A stretch of 64,000 nt of DNA from Grifola frondosa (Eukaryota > Basidiomycota > Agaricomycetes > Polyporales > Grifolaceae). Made by a program: the position numbers and the translations under genes. The notes under the pieces are model-generated. The model was given only the letters and a program-made list of their open reading frames with translations, was not told the origin of the DNA and did no database searches. The stretch is taken from positions 124,001-188,000 of the forward strand of contig LUGG01000038.1 in NCBI GenBank assembly GCA_001683735.1. Direction: 5' to 3'. This document shows positions 12,497 to 24,044 of the stretch, piece by piece; within the stretch, counting starts at the first letter, position 1; every line of letters starts with the position of its first letter.

Positions 12497-14147
12497 ATGG
12501 CATCGACCTCCTCCTCCCACCAGTCACGGCTCCCGTCGTCCGTATTCAATCCTCGACGACATGTTGGCGTTCACGCAGAGCGTGTTTCAGACGTCACGAA
12601 CACAGAATACCCTGGTCACTACCCAGACGAGGACCATAGCTGGGATCTCTCGAAATTCAAGAAGGTGCGCATTCAACATTCCAGGATGGTAACTGTTCAT
12701 GCATCAGGTGGTTATTCCGTGAAGATAATGGTCTCCGAGACGATTGCGTTGTCAGATCTCCAGAAAAAAGGAGATGGTTCGACCAGACAGCATGCTTTTC
12801 ATGACTTCTACGGTCGGTCTAGTAAATCCTTGTTTGCTGACCGGATTGCGTTTCCTCGCAGACTCTGCAAGTCTCAGTTAAGAGACTATCCCAAAGATCT
12901 GTGGAGTTCGATCTGGTTGGAGTGGATGCATCGATTGCAAATGCCTTCCGAAGGATTTTGATCGCCGAGGTATGTTCATGTCTTCATTTTGTTGATTAGG
13001 TGTAATATTTCGTCTCGTAGGTTCCCACAATAGCTATAGAGCATGTCTATGTCTGGAACAACACCTCTGTCATTCATGACGAAGTGCTGGCACACCGTAT
13101 AGGCCTTATTCCCCTTAACGTCAAGCCTTCGCACTTTGACTTCAGATTACAGAATGACCTGCCTACAGACCGGAATACCCTTGTCTTTCGGTTCGGTTTT
13201 TGTTTCTTCGTAAAATTTCGGGGCCTCTCATCATAGATGGGCAGATTGCAGGTTGCGTGCGAGCGAGACAAAAATGCGCCCAAGGGGAGCGCGTCGCCAT
13301 ATATCAACGAATATGCAAAAAGCGGAGACCTGATATGGGTACCGCAAGGCGAACAGGAGTCGGTATTCGTCAACAATATTCCTGCGCCAACCAACAAGGT
13401 GAGAATCAGAACACGGAGCACTGAAGAAGCATCGTTTACCTTTTTTCTTGCAGGATATCGTCCTTGCAAAACTCCGACCGGGCCAGGAGATCGACATGGA
13501 GCTTCACGGGATTAAAGGTGTCGGCAAAGACCATGCAAAATGGAGTCCAGTCGGTGCGCGACACTATTTATTTCATTCCGAGATATTCGTGACGATGACT
13601 TTGTGTTGCAGCAACGGCATCGTACCGTCTTCATCCCCTCATCTTGCTCAACCCCTCCAAACCTGTCCCAGCACACCTCGCGACCAAGTTCACGAATTGC
13701 TTCAGCACGGGTGTTGTCAAGGTAGATGCGGATGGCAAGGTCAGTGATTTCCACTTGCAAGAATTTCTTTTTGTAATTTCACTTCATAATTGCAGGTTTC
13801 CATTGACGAGCGAAATCTTCGTAAGGAGAGTATGTCTCGCGAGGTGCTCCGACACAAGGAGTTTGAGGGTTGCGTGGAGCTCAAGCGGATCCGAGACTGG
13901 TTCATCTGTGAGTGTCCTTGCTCAGCGCACTCCCGAGTTCGATTTTACTTATACGACCTTAGTCGATGTCGAATCCGAAGGCCCCTACGCACCAGAGGCG
14001 CTATTCCCTGAAGCAATTAAGGTAATGCGCGAGAAGATCGCGAGCATCCGACTGGCTGCAGAAGCGCTTATGGCTGATGCGCAGGATCTGGGTAGTGGGG
14101 CAGTCGTTGCGGACGGAGATGGGGATGTAGAGATGGCCGGGGCGTGA
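12497..14147 (+). CDS. RPC40: RNA polymerase I and III subunit AC40 (RPAC1)
   Basis: Eight exons join in frame to 374 residues: 12497-12664, 12862-12969, 13021-13190, 13245-13398, 13454-13553, 13612-13739, 13796-13907 and 13963-14147. AC40 is the alpha-like subunit shared by RNA polymerases I and III and pairs with AC19 during enzyme assembly. Diagnostic stretches are [83 protein letters not shown] and [19 protein letters not shown]. The first intron is 197 bp, far longer than the rest (51-57 bp). It contains a long open stretch that I leave out because the conserved [15 protein letters not shown] junction is restored only by removing it. The C-terminus is short and acidic. Confidence 0.96.
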
Positions 14148-14398
14148 GCGTGTATTGTGTACTTCCACTATCATACACATACATTTGCCGAGCTGAACAA
14201 GTGAGCTGGGCGCTGGATCTCTTAATATTGTACTCTGTGCTGTGAAAACTCTGGCATTAATTTCCACCGTCAATAGTGTTACACTAATCAGCATCGTACT
14301 CCGGCGCGCTTAATTCGTCATTCAATTTGGATACATGATCTCCTTTAGCTTATCATGATACGCTTATATAGCTGTGTCCCAGCTGACTGAGCAAGAAG

Positions 14399-15849
14399 AT
14401 GTTGTGTCTATTCTTAAAGTCAGCAACACGGCGGCAATTATTGTCTCTCCCAGTCGTCGGTCGTTGCTACACTTCTAGAGCCATGTCTACCCCCGCGCTG
14501 CCTGCGTTCAATCAGTCTGCCAAGTTTCAGTACACTGAGAGCCCAAACCCGTCGTTCACGTATGGGCAGAAGGTAGACACGACAACCGAGGGTAAGGAAT
14601 GGCTCGAGGGAGAGAAAGCTGGATGGAAGCTCGTAGATACATCCAAAGAAGATCCCTTGTGAGCGCTATCCTTGTCCAACAGCTGCCGTTTAATTCATGC
14701 ACGCTTCCATAGGAAACTGGTAAGACCCTCAGAAAGTAAATACAATTATCCTCCCCAGATGTATTGACTTCCCGTCATTTAGTATGCTCTAATGATCAGT
14801 GGGATTGTGCCTCGGCCGATCGCCTTCATATCCAGCATCTCGGATGCAGGCGTCGAGAACTTAGCTCCTTTCAGGTATGCGCATGTCATCTGTGCTGTGA
14901 TTGAAGTTCCTCATTATTTCATGCACTTCGCAGCTGGTTCAACATGGTAGGATCTCACTCAACTGGAAAAGTCCGTAAACTGAACCATCTGGCCATAGGT
15001 CTCTCATAATCCTCCCGTGATCTCGGTCTCCTGTTCGAACGTTGCCGGCCGATTGAAAGATACCGCACGGAACGTGAAAGCCACCAAAGGCTTCACTGTG
15101 AACATAATTAGTGAGCCATTCGTGGAGAATGCAAATATCTCCTCCGTAGATACCCCCTCCGAAGTTGGTGAGTGGCCTCTCAGCGGTTTAACAAAAGAGC
15201 CAAGTGTAGGTGTCTCGTTAATCAGACTCGTCGGCAACCATGGTTGAACCATCTGCATGCAGATCAAGGTGAAACCGCCGCGTGTAAAGGAAAGCGCGTT
15301 CAGCTTGGAATGTGAGGTATGTCATTCATCGATCTGAGCTCCCCTGATCGCGCAACCAGAAAAAAAAACGGCAATAATTTGTCAATTGGTATCCCGACAA
15401 AATGATCGTTATGAACTGGTATTTTGGCAGTCATGAAAGCTTATTCACGCTCTAGAAGCAGAGTGTGCGATTCATCGGACATCAATTTGCGTTTATTTCT
15501 GTAGAGCTTATATTTCGAACGAACCTTGGAGGACATGGCGTCAGGGTGCTAACATTATCTGTTCGTCTCCTAGCTCTTTCAGGCAATCGATATTGTGCAT
15601 CCCGAGACAGGCGTTGCAACAACCACTCTCATTCTGGGACTCGTCAAATGCGTCCACGTCCGCAATGACATGCTGAACGAACGAGGCATCATTGATCCAG
15701 CGAAGTACAAGGCGGTCGGCAGAATGGGCGACATTTCATATTGTCGCGTTGGTGATGGCTTCCGATTGACGAGGCCCGCATGGAAGCTCGAAGGAGAGAG
15801 CATCCAAGAATTCTTGAAGGGACTTGATACCCCTGCAGCTCAACTCTGA
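14399..15849 (+). CDS. Flavin reductase-like (FMN-binding split barrel) protein
   Basis: Seven exons join to 302 residues: 14399-14658, 14713-14719, 14783-14874, 14934-14946, 14999-15205, 15263-15316 and 15574-15849. Two are micro-exons of 7 and 13 nt, each needed to complete conserved residues (DPLKLYALMISG and APFSWFNMVSHNPP). The split-barrel motif IVPRPIAFISS and the later SGLTKEPS and CE.F.AIDIVHPETG regions fit the flavin_reduct family, which binds FMN and often serves oxidoreductases; the reaction here is unknown. The first 28 residues (MLCLFLKSATRRQLL...) are basic and hydrophobic, like a mitochondrial presequence. A second ATG at 14483 (MSTPALPAFNQ) would give a cytosolic form. The last intron is 257 bp. 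Confidence 0.9.
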
Positions 15850-15897
15850 TCAATTTATATACCACATTTTGTACAATCGATGACGGCTGGCAATTAT

Positions 15898-18800
15898 TCA
15901 TGAAACTGTCTCCTCTGGAGGTTCTATCACCACCTCTTTGCATGCTTCCGAAGCCCTCTTCCAGAGCGTGCTTGTCGCCTGCAATGTATTCCTATTTCCA
16001 ACCACGATCAACCCTAGCTTCGGCCGTGTCCACGCGACGTTGAGCCTGCGTGCGTCCTCCACGAATCCAATATCTCCCTCAGCATTCGAGCGCACGGTGG
16101 AAAACACAACAACGTCGGCCTCGCGTCCCTGGAATCCATCGATCGTGCTTACCACAGCGTCCATGGCAGACGGCAGGTTTTGCCGCAATAGCTGCACCTG
16201 GCGAGAGTACGGAGTGAGCACGGCAATCGAGACCGACCGCAAGCGCTGTTGATATTCCTCGCGTGTGTCGATGTCATTTCGCGGTGTCCGTAGCTGCGAG
16301 AGGATGTATTTCACGAGGTTGACTTGGCCAGAGTTGCTCTTCGATGCGCGGCCGTAATCTTCTTCCGAGGTACATGGAATGAACACTACGGGGAACAGTC
16401 GTCCATTCTCGTGCGGCCAAGGAAAAGACGAGATGCCCAAAGTGGCTGCGATCTCGTCTTCCCTTGGCGTGCCAGTCTGTAACCGGCCCTCATAAAATTC
16501 TTGAGAGGGGAAGCGAGCGACATCTGCGGAGAAACGGTATTGGACCTTCACCGAGAACATGAGCAGCGATGATATCAATCAGACGTTACATACGCACCTC
16601 TAACATCGCGCGTGACATATCAGGAAACTGTTGGCCAGTCCATAAGCTCTCGAAAAGCGATTTGTCAAACTCAAGAGCTTTTCCCATCGGTCTAACAGTA
16701 GGTCGCAACTGAACGCTGTATAACAGACTTTAAGCCACCTATGCATCTGATTATATAAAGAGGACGTACTGGTCCCCAACCATGACTGCGCCTCGGCAAC
16801 CCTTCACAAGAGGTATTAATGCACCAGGTTCAGTGATTTGAGAAGCCTCATCAATCAGCACCGTTTCGAAATCTATGTTGCGCAAGATGCCTAGACCTGC
16901 TCCGGTGCAAGTCGTAAAGACGATGCGAGCTTCCTTCACTCTTTTCTCGGCCTTTTGGATGAGTCGCGGATTGTCGTTCAAACTCCCTCCAAGGCGGGAA
17001 TCCACTGTGAATTTCTGCAGCTGCTTGTGGACCTTCGAACTTTCAGTAGCCACACGTAGGATTTGCTCGTGTGTCAGAAGGTGGATAGAATCATTTTCTT
17101 GCAGGAAGCGCTCCAAGACGTTGTCCACAGCTGTCACAAAAGTGAGACTTGTCGGACATACCAGTGTCAGCCCACAGCACTCACCGTTATGAGTTGATGC
17201 TGACATCAAAATCTTGGATTCTGAGTCTTCGCGCAGGAATCGGAGAAGAATTTGAACGACGACTGTTGTCTTTCCAGTTCCTGACGTGCGTGCAGGATTA
17301 GAAATGCGCTCCCCATGAAGGAAAGAAGGCATACCTGGTGGGCCCCAGATCAGAGTCAGCCTATCTGGTTTGGCCGAAAGGACGGCTGCGCGCTGGCTCG
17401 CATTCAGTGAAGCTGGTATACTCTGGTCGTCGGCTGGGGGTGAACGAACACCATTATTACTCGGGATAGGATCTAACCCGACGATGATGTGATTGAACCG
17501 GCAACACTCTCGTCCATCTCGTGCGAGTCTGAGTACAGCGTCCATCATGGCTTTTGACGTGGCGGTGCTCCCTGCATCATAGAGGTTCCAATCAACAGAT
17601 TTCCATTCTGGCGGTAGAGGTTGCTTCACATCGAGCCAAAGCTCGCCTCGAGACGCCCTGGTCACGACAGCATCCACTACCGCACGCGGGATGGGTGAGC
17701 CTTCCGGGGAAGATGCGACCTGAAGGCGGATATGGGAATGGATCCTAATAGGCGTTGGTGCATCTACACGAATGCGTGCGGTAACCGTGATCTTCCCTCC
17801 AGCATCTATGTCCATTTCCTGCCCATCAGCAGCTTTAGGGGGAACAACTGAGCTCTGGTGGGAGCTTTTGACTGTCTCTTCGGTCGTCCTCCTTCGTCAC
17901 AAGCACAAGCGTCGCCCGCCTCCTCCGCTCTGTCGAATGCGATGCCAAGAGCGTTCTTGTGGGCATACTCGAGTACTTTGCTACGAGATCTCGAGGCAGT
18001 GCGACCCTCGTGCAGAACGAGCAGGATCTCTTGAACTAGTTCTGGAGGCCTTACGCTGAGAGAGGTTAACCACAAAATGTCAAAGAAAGTCGCAACATCT
18101 AGATCGTCGATGTTCGACGCGAGCCTTTCCAACCCAGCCAGAGCCGCGATTCCCAGACTATTAGAGGAGCGTATGATGTTCCGAATGATGGGAGGCGCTA
18201 AATGAGACACAGCTTGAGGCAGTGGGCCAGGTCCTTCAGGAAGATGCTTCTTCAACACGGAATATGCAAGGGATGGATATTCCTCCATACATGCCGCAAC
18301 CATGTCCAACGAAGATTCTTCATTGCCGAGAAAAGCTTCGAATATCAAGAAAATACGGCTCTCTGCGCGGTGTTGGATCGCAAACTTGAAGTAGTTTCGG
18401 AGACGGTTATGATCGAGATCCAACAGCGCACGGTTGGCGTCCTCCACAGAGTTTATGAATATCCTACGACCCACTGGATCATGACTCCAATCAATACCGA
18501 CGAGTGTATTGGGCGTGAAGGATTGTGCGGTGTAATCAAATCTCTTCAGTAACTCCTCTGTTTGCACGCTATGAAGCCATAGTTAGTGAACAGGATCGCG
18601 CAGCAGAATGCAGACCTACTGTTCAAAACGAAGGTCAAAAATTTGATGAGCAATACGGTCGCGATTAGATACCACATGGATCTCAATGGTGACCACGGGT
18701 GTACGATAAACTCGTCCACATTGCTGTCAGCGTGAGATGAGCCACGGCGGTAAGACGGATACACTATAAAAGTTCGCATTGAGCACGCACCTGCTGTACT

Positions 18801-21800
18801 CGGCCGGATATCTTGTTAAGTGCAATACTTGTAACGATGTCTATGCCAGACTTCGCAGGTGGACGAGTTACAAAGATGAAACTATCGCCTCTCTGCTTGT
18901 TGAACAATTGCATGACGTTTTCTCCGCAATGTAATTTGTATCCCTTGGTGCCCTGCCAGTACGTTGACATCATCCCGGACGATCTGGGCATGAAGGAGCA
19001 AACGACAACATTATTGTCAACCTCCGGCTGCGTTTCGCGTGAGAAATCGGTACGGGATGAATTTTTCACGATCCTTACATCATCATCCCAAGCTATCTCT
19101 CCTCTGAGGAATACCCCGACGGAAAAACGGTCGTCTGTCTGGGAGAATATCAAAGTTAGATACATGAGCTCATCATGTAGCCTTGTGTACTCACCTTTAG
19201 AATCATTAGTCGACGGTTGAAATTTTGGGTTGCCGCTCTGAGATACTCGAAAAAACGCTGCGCGACCCTGAATCGATGAAGAATACAGCCTCTGTAGGCG
19301 GAGAGGCCCACCAAGGTGGCGGTCCTCCAAGTCTCGAGGTTGTAGTATCTCAGATCTGATCAGACTGAGTCGAAATTGTGTCAATAAACGGACGAGAAGA
19401 TAATGGATTCATTGACCTATTCCACATGTATGGGTCGCTTTCGGGAGTCAACCCAAGGTAAACACTGAGCGCATGTTTCTCGGACGTTGTGAGAGCACCG
19501 AAATCAATATGACAAAGATGAGGTCGGAGGTCCATATTGTGTCGTCGTGCGAATCGAGCAGCCATCATGACTAGCTCGTACTCTGAGATCGCCAGCTTCT
19601 CAGATGCCATCAATCTGACCAGTCGCTCTTCGGCGCTTGGAGGACGTTCAGCATCTTCAGTCGAACCAGCATCAGGAAGCCCAGACGGATGCGATTGCAA
19701 AAAATCATCGTGAAATTCTCGAGCGGCTTGCTGAAGGAGGGCAATGATGTACGGCGGGGAGTCCGGCTGAACCTCTGGTAAGCGAGTGAGATGTTCTGGG
19801 ATCTTGACGGATCCCCCATCAACCGCGAGAGAATGCAATGCATTGAGGTCTTGACACTGGTTGCTCATTGCTCCCTTCGGGCTGAAACGAACCCACTGGT
19901 GATGCAAAGCGACTATTCTGGCAAGAGTCATGCTGGGAGCAATGATTGGTAGGCAAAATGGACATGAAATCATAATACACGCCTGTTGTAAGATGCAAAA
20001 TGACGTCCTAAGTCCTCTCTTGTGACATTGTTGCTGGTATGCTCTTTTGGGGCAGGATACGTGTAAGACTACAAATTAAATTAGTCATCGAGAATACCGT
20101 GGAGAGCGGCATACAAACCTCCGCTACCTTCTTCGGTACGAAGTCAGGATCCCATATAACTGTGAATTGGTCACCATCTGATGAGTTGAAAGTCAGTTGA
20201 CGCACTAAGACTGAGATCCAGAGCCTGTAGAACATACCTAAATCACCTCCAGCGCTCATAGATGGTGCTGCACGGCGACCCTTGGAAGCGAACACAACGC
20301 AGTCTACCAGGTGGGACAAACGCGGATGCTCCACAGCCCACAATTTTAGACAATCTCCCGGATGCAAACAGGGATTTCGCACAATGAGAACTTGCGTATT
20401 CTTCAGGGTCGACGCGCCTTGACGAGGGATAGAGACACGGACGTGGACTTCACCTTCTCGAAGCACGCCATACGGATCGCAAACGCCATAGAGAAAGCGG
20501 GACTTCGGGATAATCATGCGTGCTCGAAATTTATCGTTCTTCACGAATGACCCAACCTCGGACATCTGCGCGGAACGAACTTGGGCTTGAATTCTCTGCG
20601 AGTCAATTCCTTCGAAAAGCAAGCGTTCGGCACTCTCATATTGCTTGAGAGCGGAGAGGAAATCAAAGGCAACTTCCCAATTTGTGGATGCAGATCGGAC
20701 CCATTCGTGGTAGCTGTTTTGCCTGGAAAGAAATGTTTAGACGAAATTCCGAGGCTTGCCAGCAGGACAATGAGGTCGTTGTTCAGGCGTGAAAATGCAT
20801 ATGGAACCGAATGATTGACTACGGAGAATGAATTGTCTTGCGTTGCTGTAAATTTTTTTTGACTTGCGCGGAAATATACGAGGTGTTCTTGTTTCAACTC
20901 TGGGTGGAGCATCAGCACCCCCTGGATATCATGGTGAGACATGTCTACTGTCATATTATAATTGCATACCTTGTATCCTCGGTATCTGAACAAAAAGCAA
21001 TAAGTATCGGAACGGAGCATTCAAAGAAGAAGAAATGTAAACCTGATTTGATAGACAGTGGGAGTGTACGGGCGACCATGGAAAAATATCTTCTTTTTTC
21101 GGCTCAATTGCATAGCCAGACGCGGCGAAATCAGTCCACAACCGTCGGAAAAGTTCTCGCCATCGACTATTATATCACCGACATCTTTCGTGAGTCGAGG
21201 ATCGAGCTGCCAGTCAATCTCCGCCTTTGAGAACAAAGGGCCGATTCTTTTGGCGCCTGATACACATCATCGATATCATTGTACGGGCTGAAGAGACGGA
21301 TTTTCGTACGTTTTGCTACGTTCATGATTCTCTGAAAATCGCCAAGCCTGTAAAGGCGGTCGTCGAGTTCTTCATCGTGTTCGCCTCGCGAAGAAAGCAG
21401 CTACGAGATCTCTGAGTAGATTTTAGCACGTAAGCAGAAGCATTTGGTGATCAGCGAACCAGTTGAGATGGGCTATGTCCATAGAAGCGATACTGAACAC
21501 CATTTAGAAAGAAGCCTGCCTTGAACAACCGTACCATGTACTCCCGGTTAGTTGAAGGAGGTCTCTCTGGGAACCTGAGGCTTTCAAAGGAGGCCAGTAT
21601 GAATTTGGACGGGTCGTCAGAGTGTAAAATGCGATTTGCAGGGAACATCGCTAGGTCGATTTTGATGGCTTGGGCGGTGAAGGTGACATGTTTCCCCATC
21701 CCAGTCCGTCTAGGGATAGGGACAGTAGCTCTGAAATTCCATGAATCGTCCTCTGGAGTTGGATTATCGCGAAGCACGACTGGAGGCATAGTGGATGCGA

Positions 21801-21839
21801 AATGATTGAGCGAGACTTCGAGAGCGCCGCGGATGGTCA
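15898..21839 (-). CDS. RNA-dependent RNA polymerase fused to SF1 helicase
   Basis: About 20 exons run from an acceptor at 21840 to the stop at 15898. The N-terminal part is a cell-type RdRP: SDGCG, IRYRGYKGVLML, LNNDLIVLLASLGI, RNPCLHPGDCLKLWAVEHPRLSHLVDC, the catalytic GGDLDGD with an intron splitting it at 20236, KGAMSNQCQDLNALHS, and QRLYSSSIQGRAAFF. Without a gene boundary it continues (VSNRDRIAHQIFDLRFEH, TEELLKRFDY) into an Upf1-like helicase: GPPGTGKTT, LIDEASQITEP, GDHVQLRPTVRPMG, STIDGFQGREADVV and EDARRLNVAWTRPK. RdRP makes double-stranded RNA for silencing; the helicase resembles Hrr1. Frame breaks lie near 21377, 20725, 19250-19255 (A6) and 17866-17869 (T4), the last in the linker. 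One intron (19982-19933) looks GC-AG. GTG at 21840 is not a start: CAG precedes it, so 5' exons were missed or lost. Confidence 0.9.
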
Positions 21840-22146
21840 CTGCGGAAGGTGTAACTTATATAGAGGAGTAGCCGCACCCCCCATCATGAATCACACGCTC
21901 CCGTGCGCCGTTCACGGTGCCACGAGGATCTTCGGAGCGAGTATTTGGAGAAGAAGCGTACTAGGGCGCTTCCAGAATTCCTGAATAACAGTGAGACGCC
22001 GGTCAGATGACAGAAGCTTATGAACGCCGTAGCTAGAGTTACGCAGTAAATGAGTTTTATATCAGCAGTACATCTAGACGGTCAAGGTATGAGATAAACT
22101 GACCGGTTTCAATCCGCAAAGTCATACCTGTCGTACGCGGCTGCAG

Positions 22147-22866
22147 ATGGACGGCAAAGGCTCTATGTCGACTTCAATGAGTGTGAGTAACCCTCATCCC
22201 ATCTCCCAGCATTTTCCCCAAAATTCAATAGGCAAATGCAATCTTTATCCTTGGTCCCTCGTCCAGCGGAAAGACCACGCTATGTGGTGCGCTGGCGTCA
22301 GAGCTAGGAGTAAGCCCTCCACGGTATATCAAGGAGGTCGCCAGGAATGTAATGCGGACCTGCGGATTCACGCGCAAGGACACCGATAACATACGAGATG
22401 CAGCATGCAATCATATCTGCACAATTAGATGCTGAAGCCGAAGTGTTGCGGATGGCGCCAACGGATATTCCGGGAGGCGTACTACTGTTGAGCGACAGGT
22501 CTGCGATCGATCCCATCGTGTACGCTGCAACATCGACAGCAAGCGGCGCGCCTGAGAGACATGAAAGGTTGATGAGGAATGTGGCGTTTCAAGCGATTCT
22601 GCCATTCTATCGTCAATCGCTATTTGGTAATTTTAAAATTGGGATAGCTATGTTTAAAATACTCACCGTGAGACCTTGCAGTTGTTTTGTCGCCTGTAGC
22701 AGAATGGATGATGGATGATGGCGTGCGATCTCTAGAGGACCCTTGGAGATACAATGAGGAACTCTACCGGACGTTAAATGAGCTGGAGATCCCTTTCATC
22801 ATTATTGGAGAAGAGACAAGAGACATTCAAATCCGAGTAGAACTGGTGAAACGTCACCTTAGATAG
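22147..22866 (+). CDS. AAA_28-type P-loop ATPase
   Basis: Three exons: 22147-22182, 22232-22626 and 22682-22866. The short first exon (MDGKGSMSTSMS) leads into a Walker A motif (FILGPSSSGKTTL). These follow: EVARNVMRTCGFTRKD, then AIISAQLDAEAEVLR, LLLSDRSAIDPIVYA, and a C-terminal part VVLSPVAEWMMDDGVRSLEDPW ending RVELVKRHLR. This order matches the fungal AAA_28 proteins, small P-loop NTPases sometimes likened to nucleotide-metabolism kinases; function unknown. Exon 2 changes frame near 22390-22399 (two bases short or one too many), between FTRKDTDNIR and MQHAIISAQ. Its start lies about 300 bp from the first assigned exon of the divergent RdRP-helicase gene, so the two may share a promoter. 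Confidence 0.75.
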
Positions 22867-24044
22867 CGAATACAAGTAGAAAGAACTAGTACACCTTCGC
22901 AATTCAAATGATCCACCATACTGTTGCCATTGTCGTCGTTGCTTCAACGTAGTGTTACAAAGATGAGATTTCTCTATTACCAGAACTCGGTGGTGAATGC
23001 CGTAGAGATCTATTGTCTCATATGCATACGATCAAATGAGCAATTTTTTAGAGGAGAGGGACGCGTCGCCAAGAGTGGCGCGTAAATAAGCGCGCGGACG
23101 GGGGAGGTCTGTGTCCTTATTGGACTTGTTGACCCAAAATATCCCTTAATGACCCTTATACGGCTTGCTGCGGACATAGTACGACGTTGCGCGTCACTCA
23201 CGATTTAGTAGAACTTTAGAATACCATGCATACGACATAGCGGCATCGTGTTAAAATATTCTAAGTTCTCAGCCTTTTCTACACCGAGTGCTCACTGCTT
23301 GCGCATCAGCAAACCACTGAACGCTGTATCAGTACCTACCATGATATATATTTCCCGAAATCCAATATAATATCATCTTTTATTACAGTCCCATATATGG
23401 TTGCCTGGGACTTATAGCTCTCAAAATATCGTATAATACGTAGTAGTACATATGATAAAACCATATCGGTGCAGATAACCCGCCAAAGTACATATGATAA
23501 AACCACATCGGCGAAAGATAATCCGCCGCAACACATATGATAAAACAATATCGGCGCACATAATCCGCCCAGCGTATTTATCGGGCAAGACATACTATGA
23601 GTGCGGTCCGATAGAACTAGTCAAGATCTAAGGCTAATCACTGCACAGCCAGATAAGATAAGGCTCCAGTCAAATTCATCAAATTGCATCAATGTACTTC
23701 TGCGCGACAAGAAATAATACTACATGCACGGAATCTAGTACCTATGAATGAATAATGTGGGGGTTCTAGCCGCTCGAGCTGCTCAAGTCACTCGAGGAAT
23801 CCGCATCACTGCCGGTGTCATCATCTGACTATCTTCGTCGTCGCCGTACTCAACCACCGTGAATCCGTGAGCCAGAAGCTGTGGAAGCAGGAAGTATTTT
23901 CACGAGACCAGATCATCGTGTCCGTCAAGCAAAACGTGCATATTGAGGGGCGCACGGCCGGAGGAGGTGCAACACGCTCGTGAGGTGTATGCTCGCGAGA
24001 TACACGATTGTGAGAGAGAGCGTCGTCTAGAGCAAGAGCGTCAT
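22867..24044. other. Intergenic, AT-rich, with one tandem repeat
   Basis: Apart from the three-unit tandem repeat annotated separately, no gene is supported. A minus-strand open stretch near 23790-23900 encodes an acidic peptide (VVEYGDDEDSQ) that I could not attach to a gene. Confidence 0.4.
23448..23570. repeat. Direct tandem repeat, about 42-43 bp, three units
   Basis: Units begin at 23448, 23490 and 23533, each starting ACATATGATAAAAC and followed by ATCGG, then ATAA and CCGCC. The third unit is slightly truncated. Units differ by a few substitutions. No coding frame is maintained. Confidence 0.85.

Noticed and set aside
12667..12850. Extra coding exon in RPC40 intron 1
   Set aside because: The stretch is open but has no similarity to AC40. 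Skipping it restores the conserved join at full frame.
16751..17815. Helicase as a separate gene starting at ATG 17815
   Set aside because: There is no promoter space, the upstream exon reads straight toward it, and one base in an A4 run restores a single frame with a natural linker.
21381..21401. Alternative RdRP acceptor that avoids the frame break
   Set aside because: It gives an open frame but discards the family-like RSRSCFLREA segment, so I prefer the upstream acceptor plus an indel. The question stays open.
21451..21840. RdRP start codon at 21840
   Set aside because: The codon is GTG and is preceded by a splice acceptor CAG, so it is an exon start, not a translation start.
23448..23570. 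CRISPR-like array of repeats
   Set aside because: There are only three diverged, contiguous units with no spacers, in a eukaryotic genome. It is a tandem repeat.
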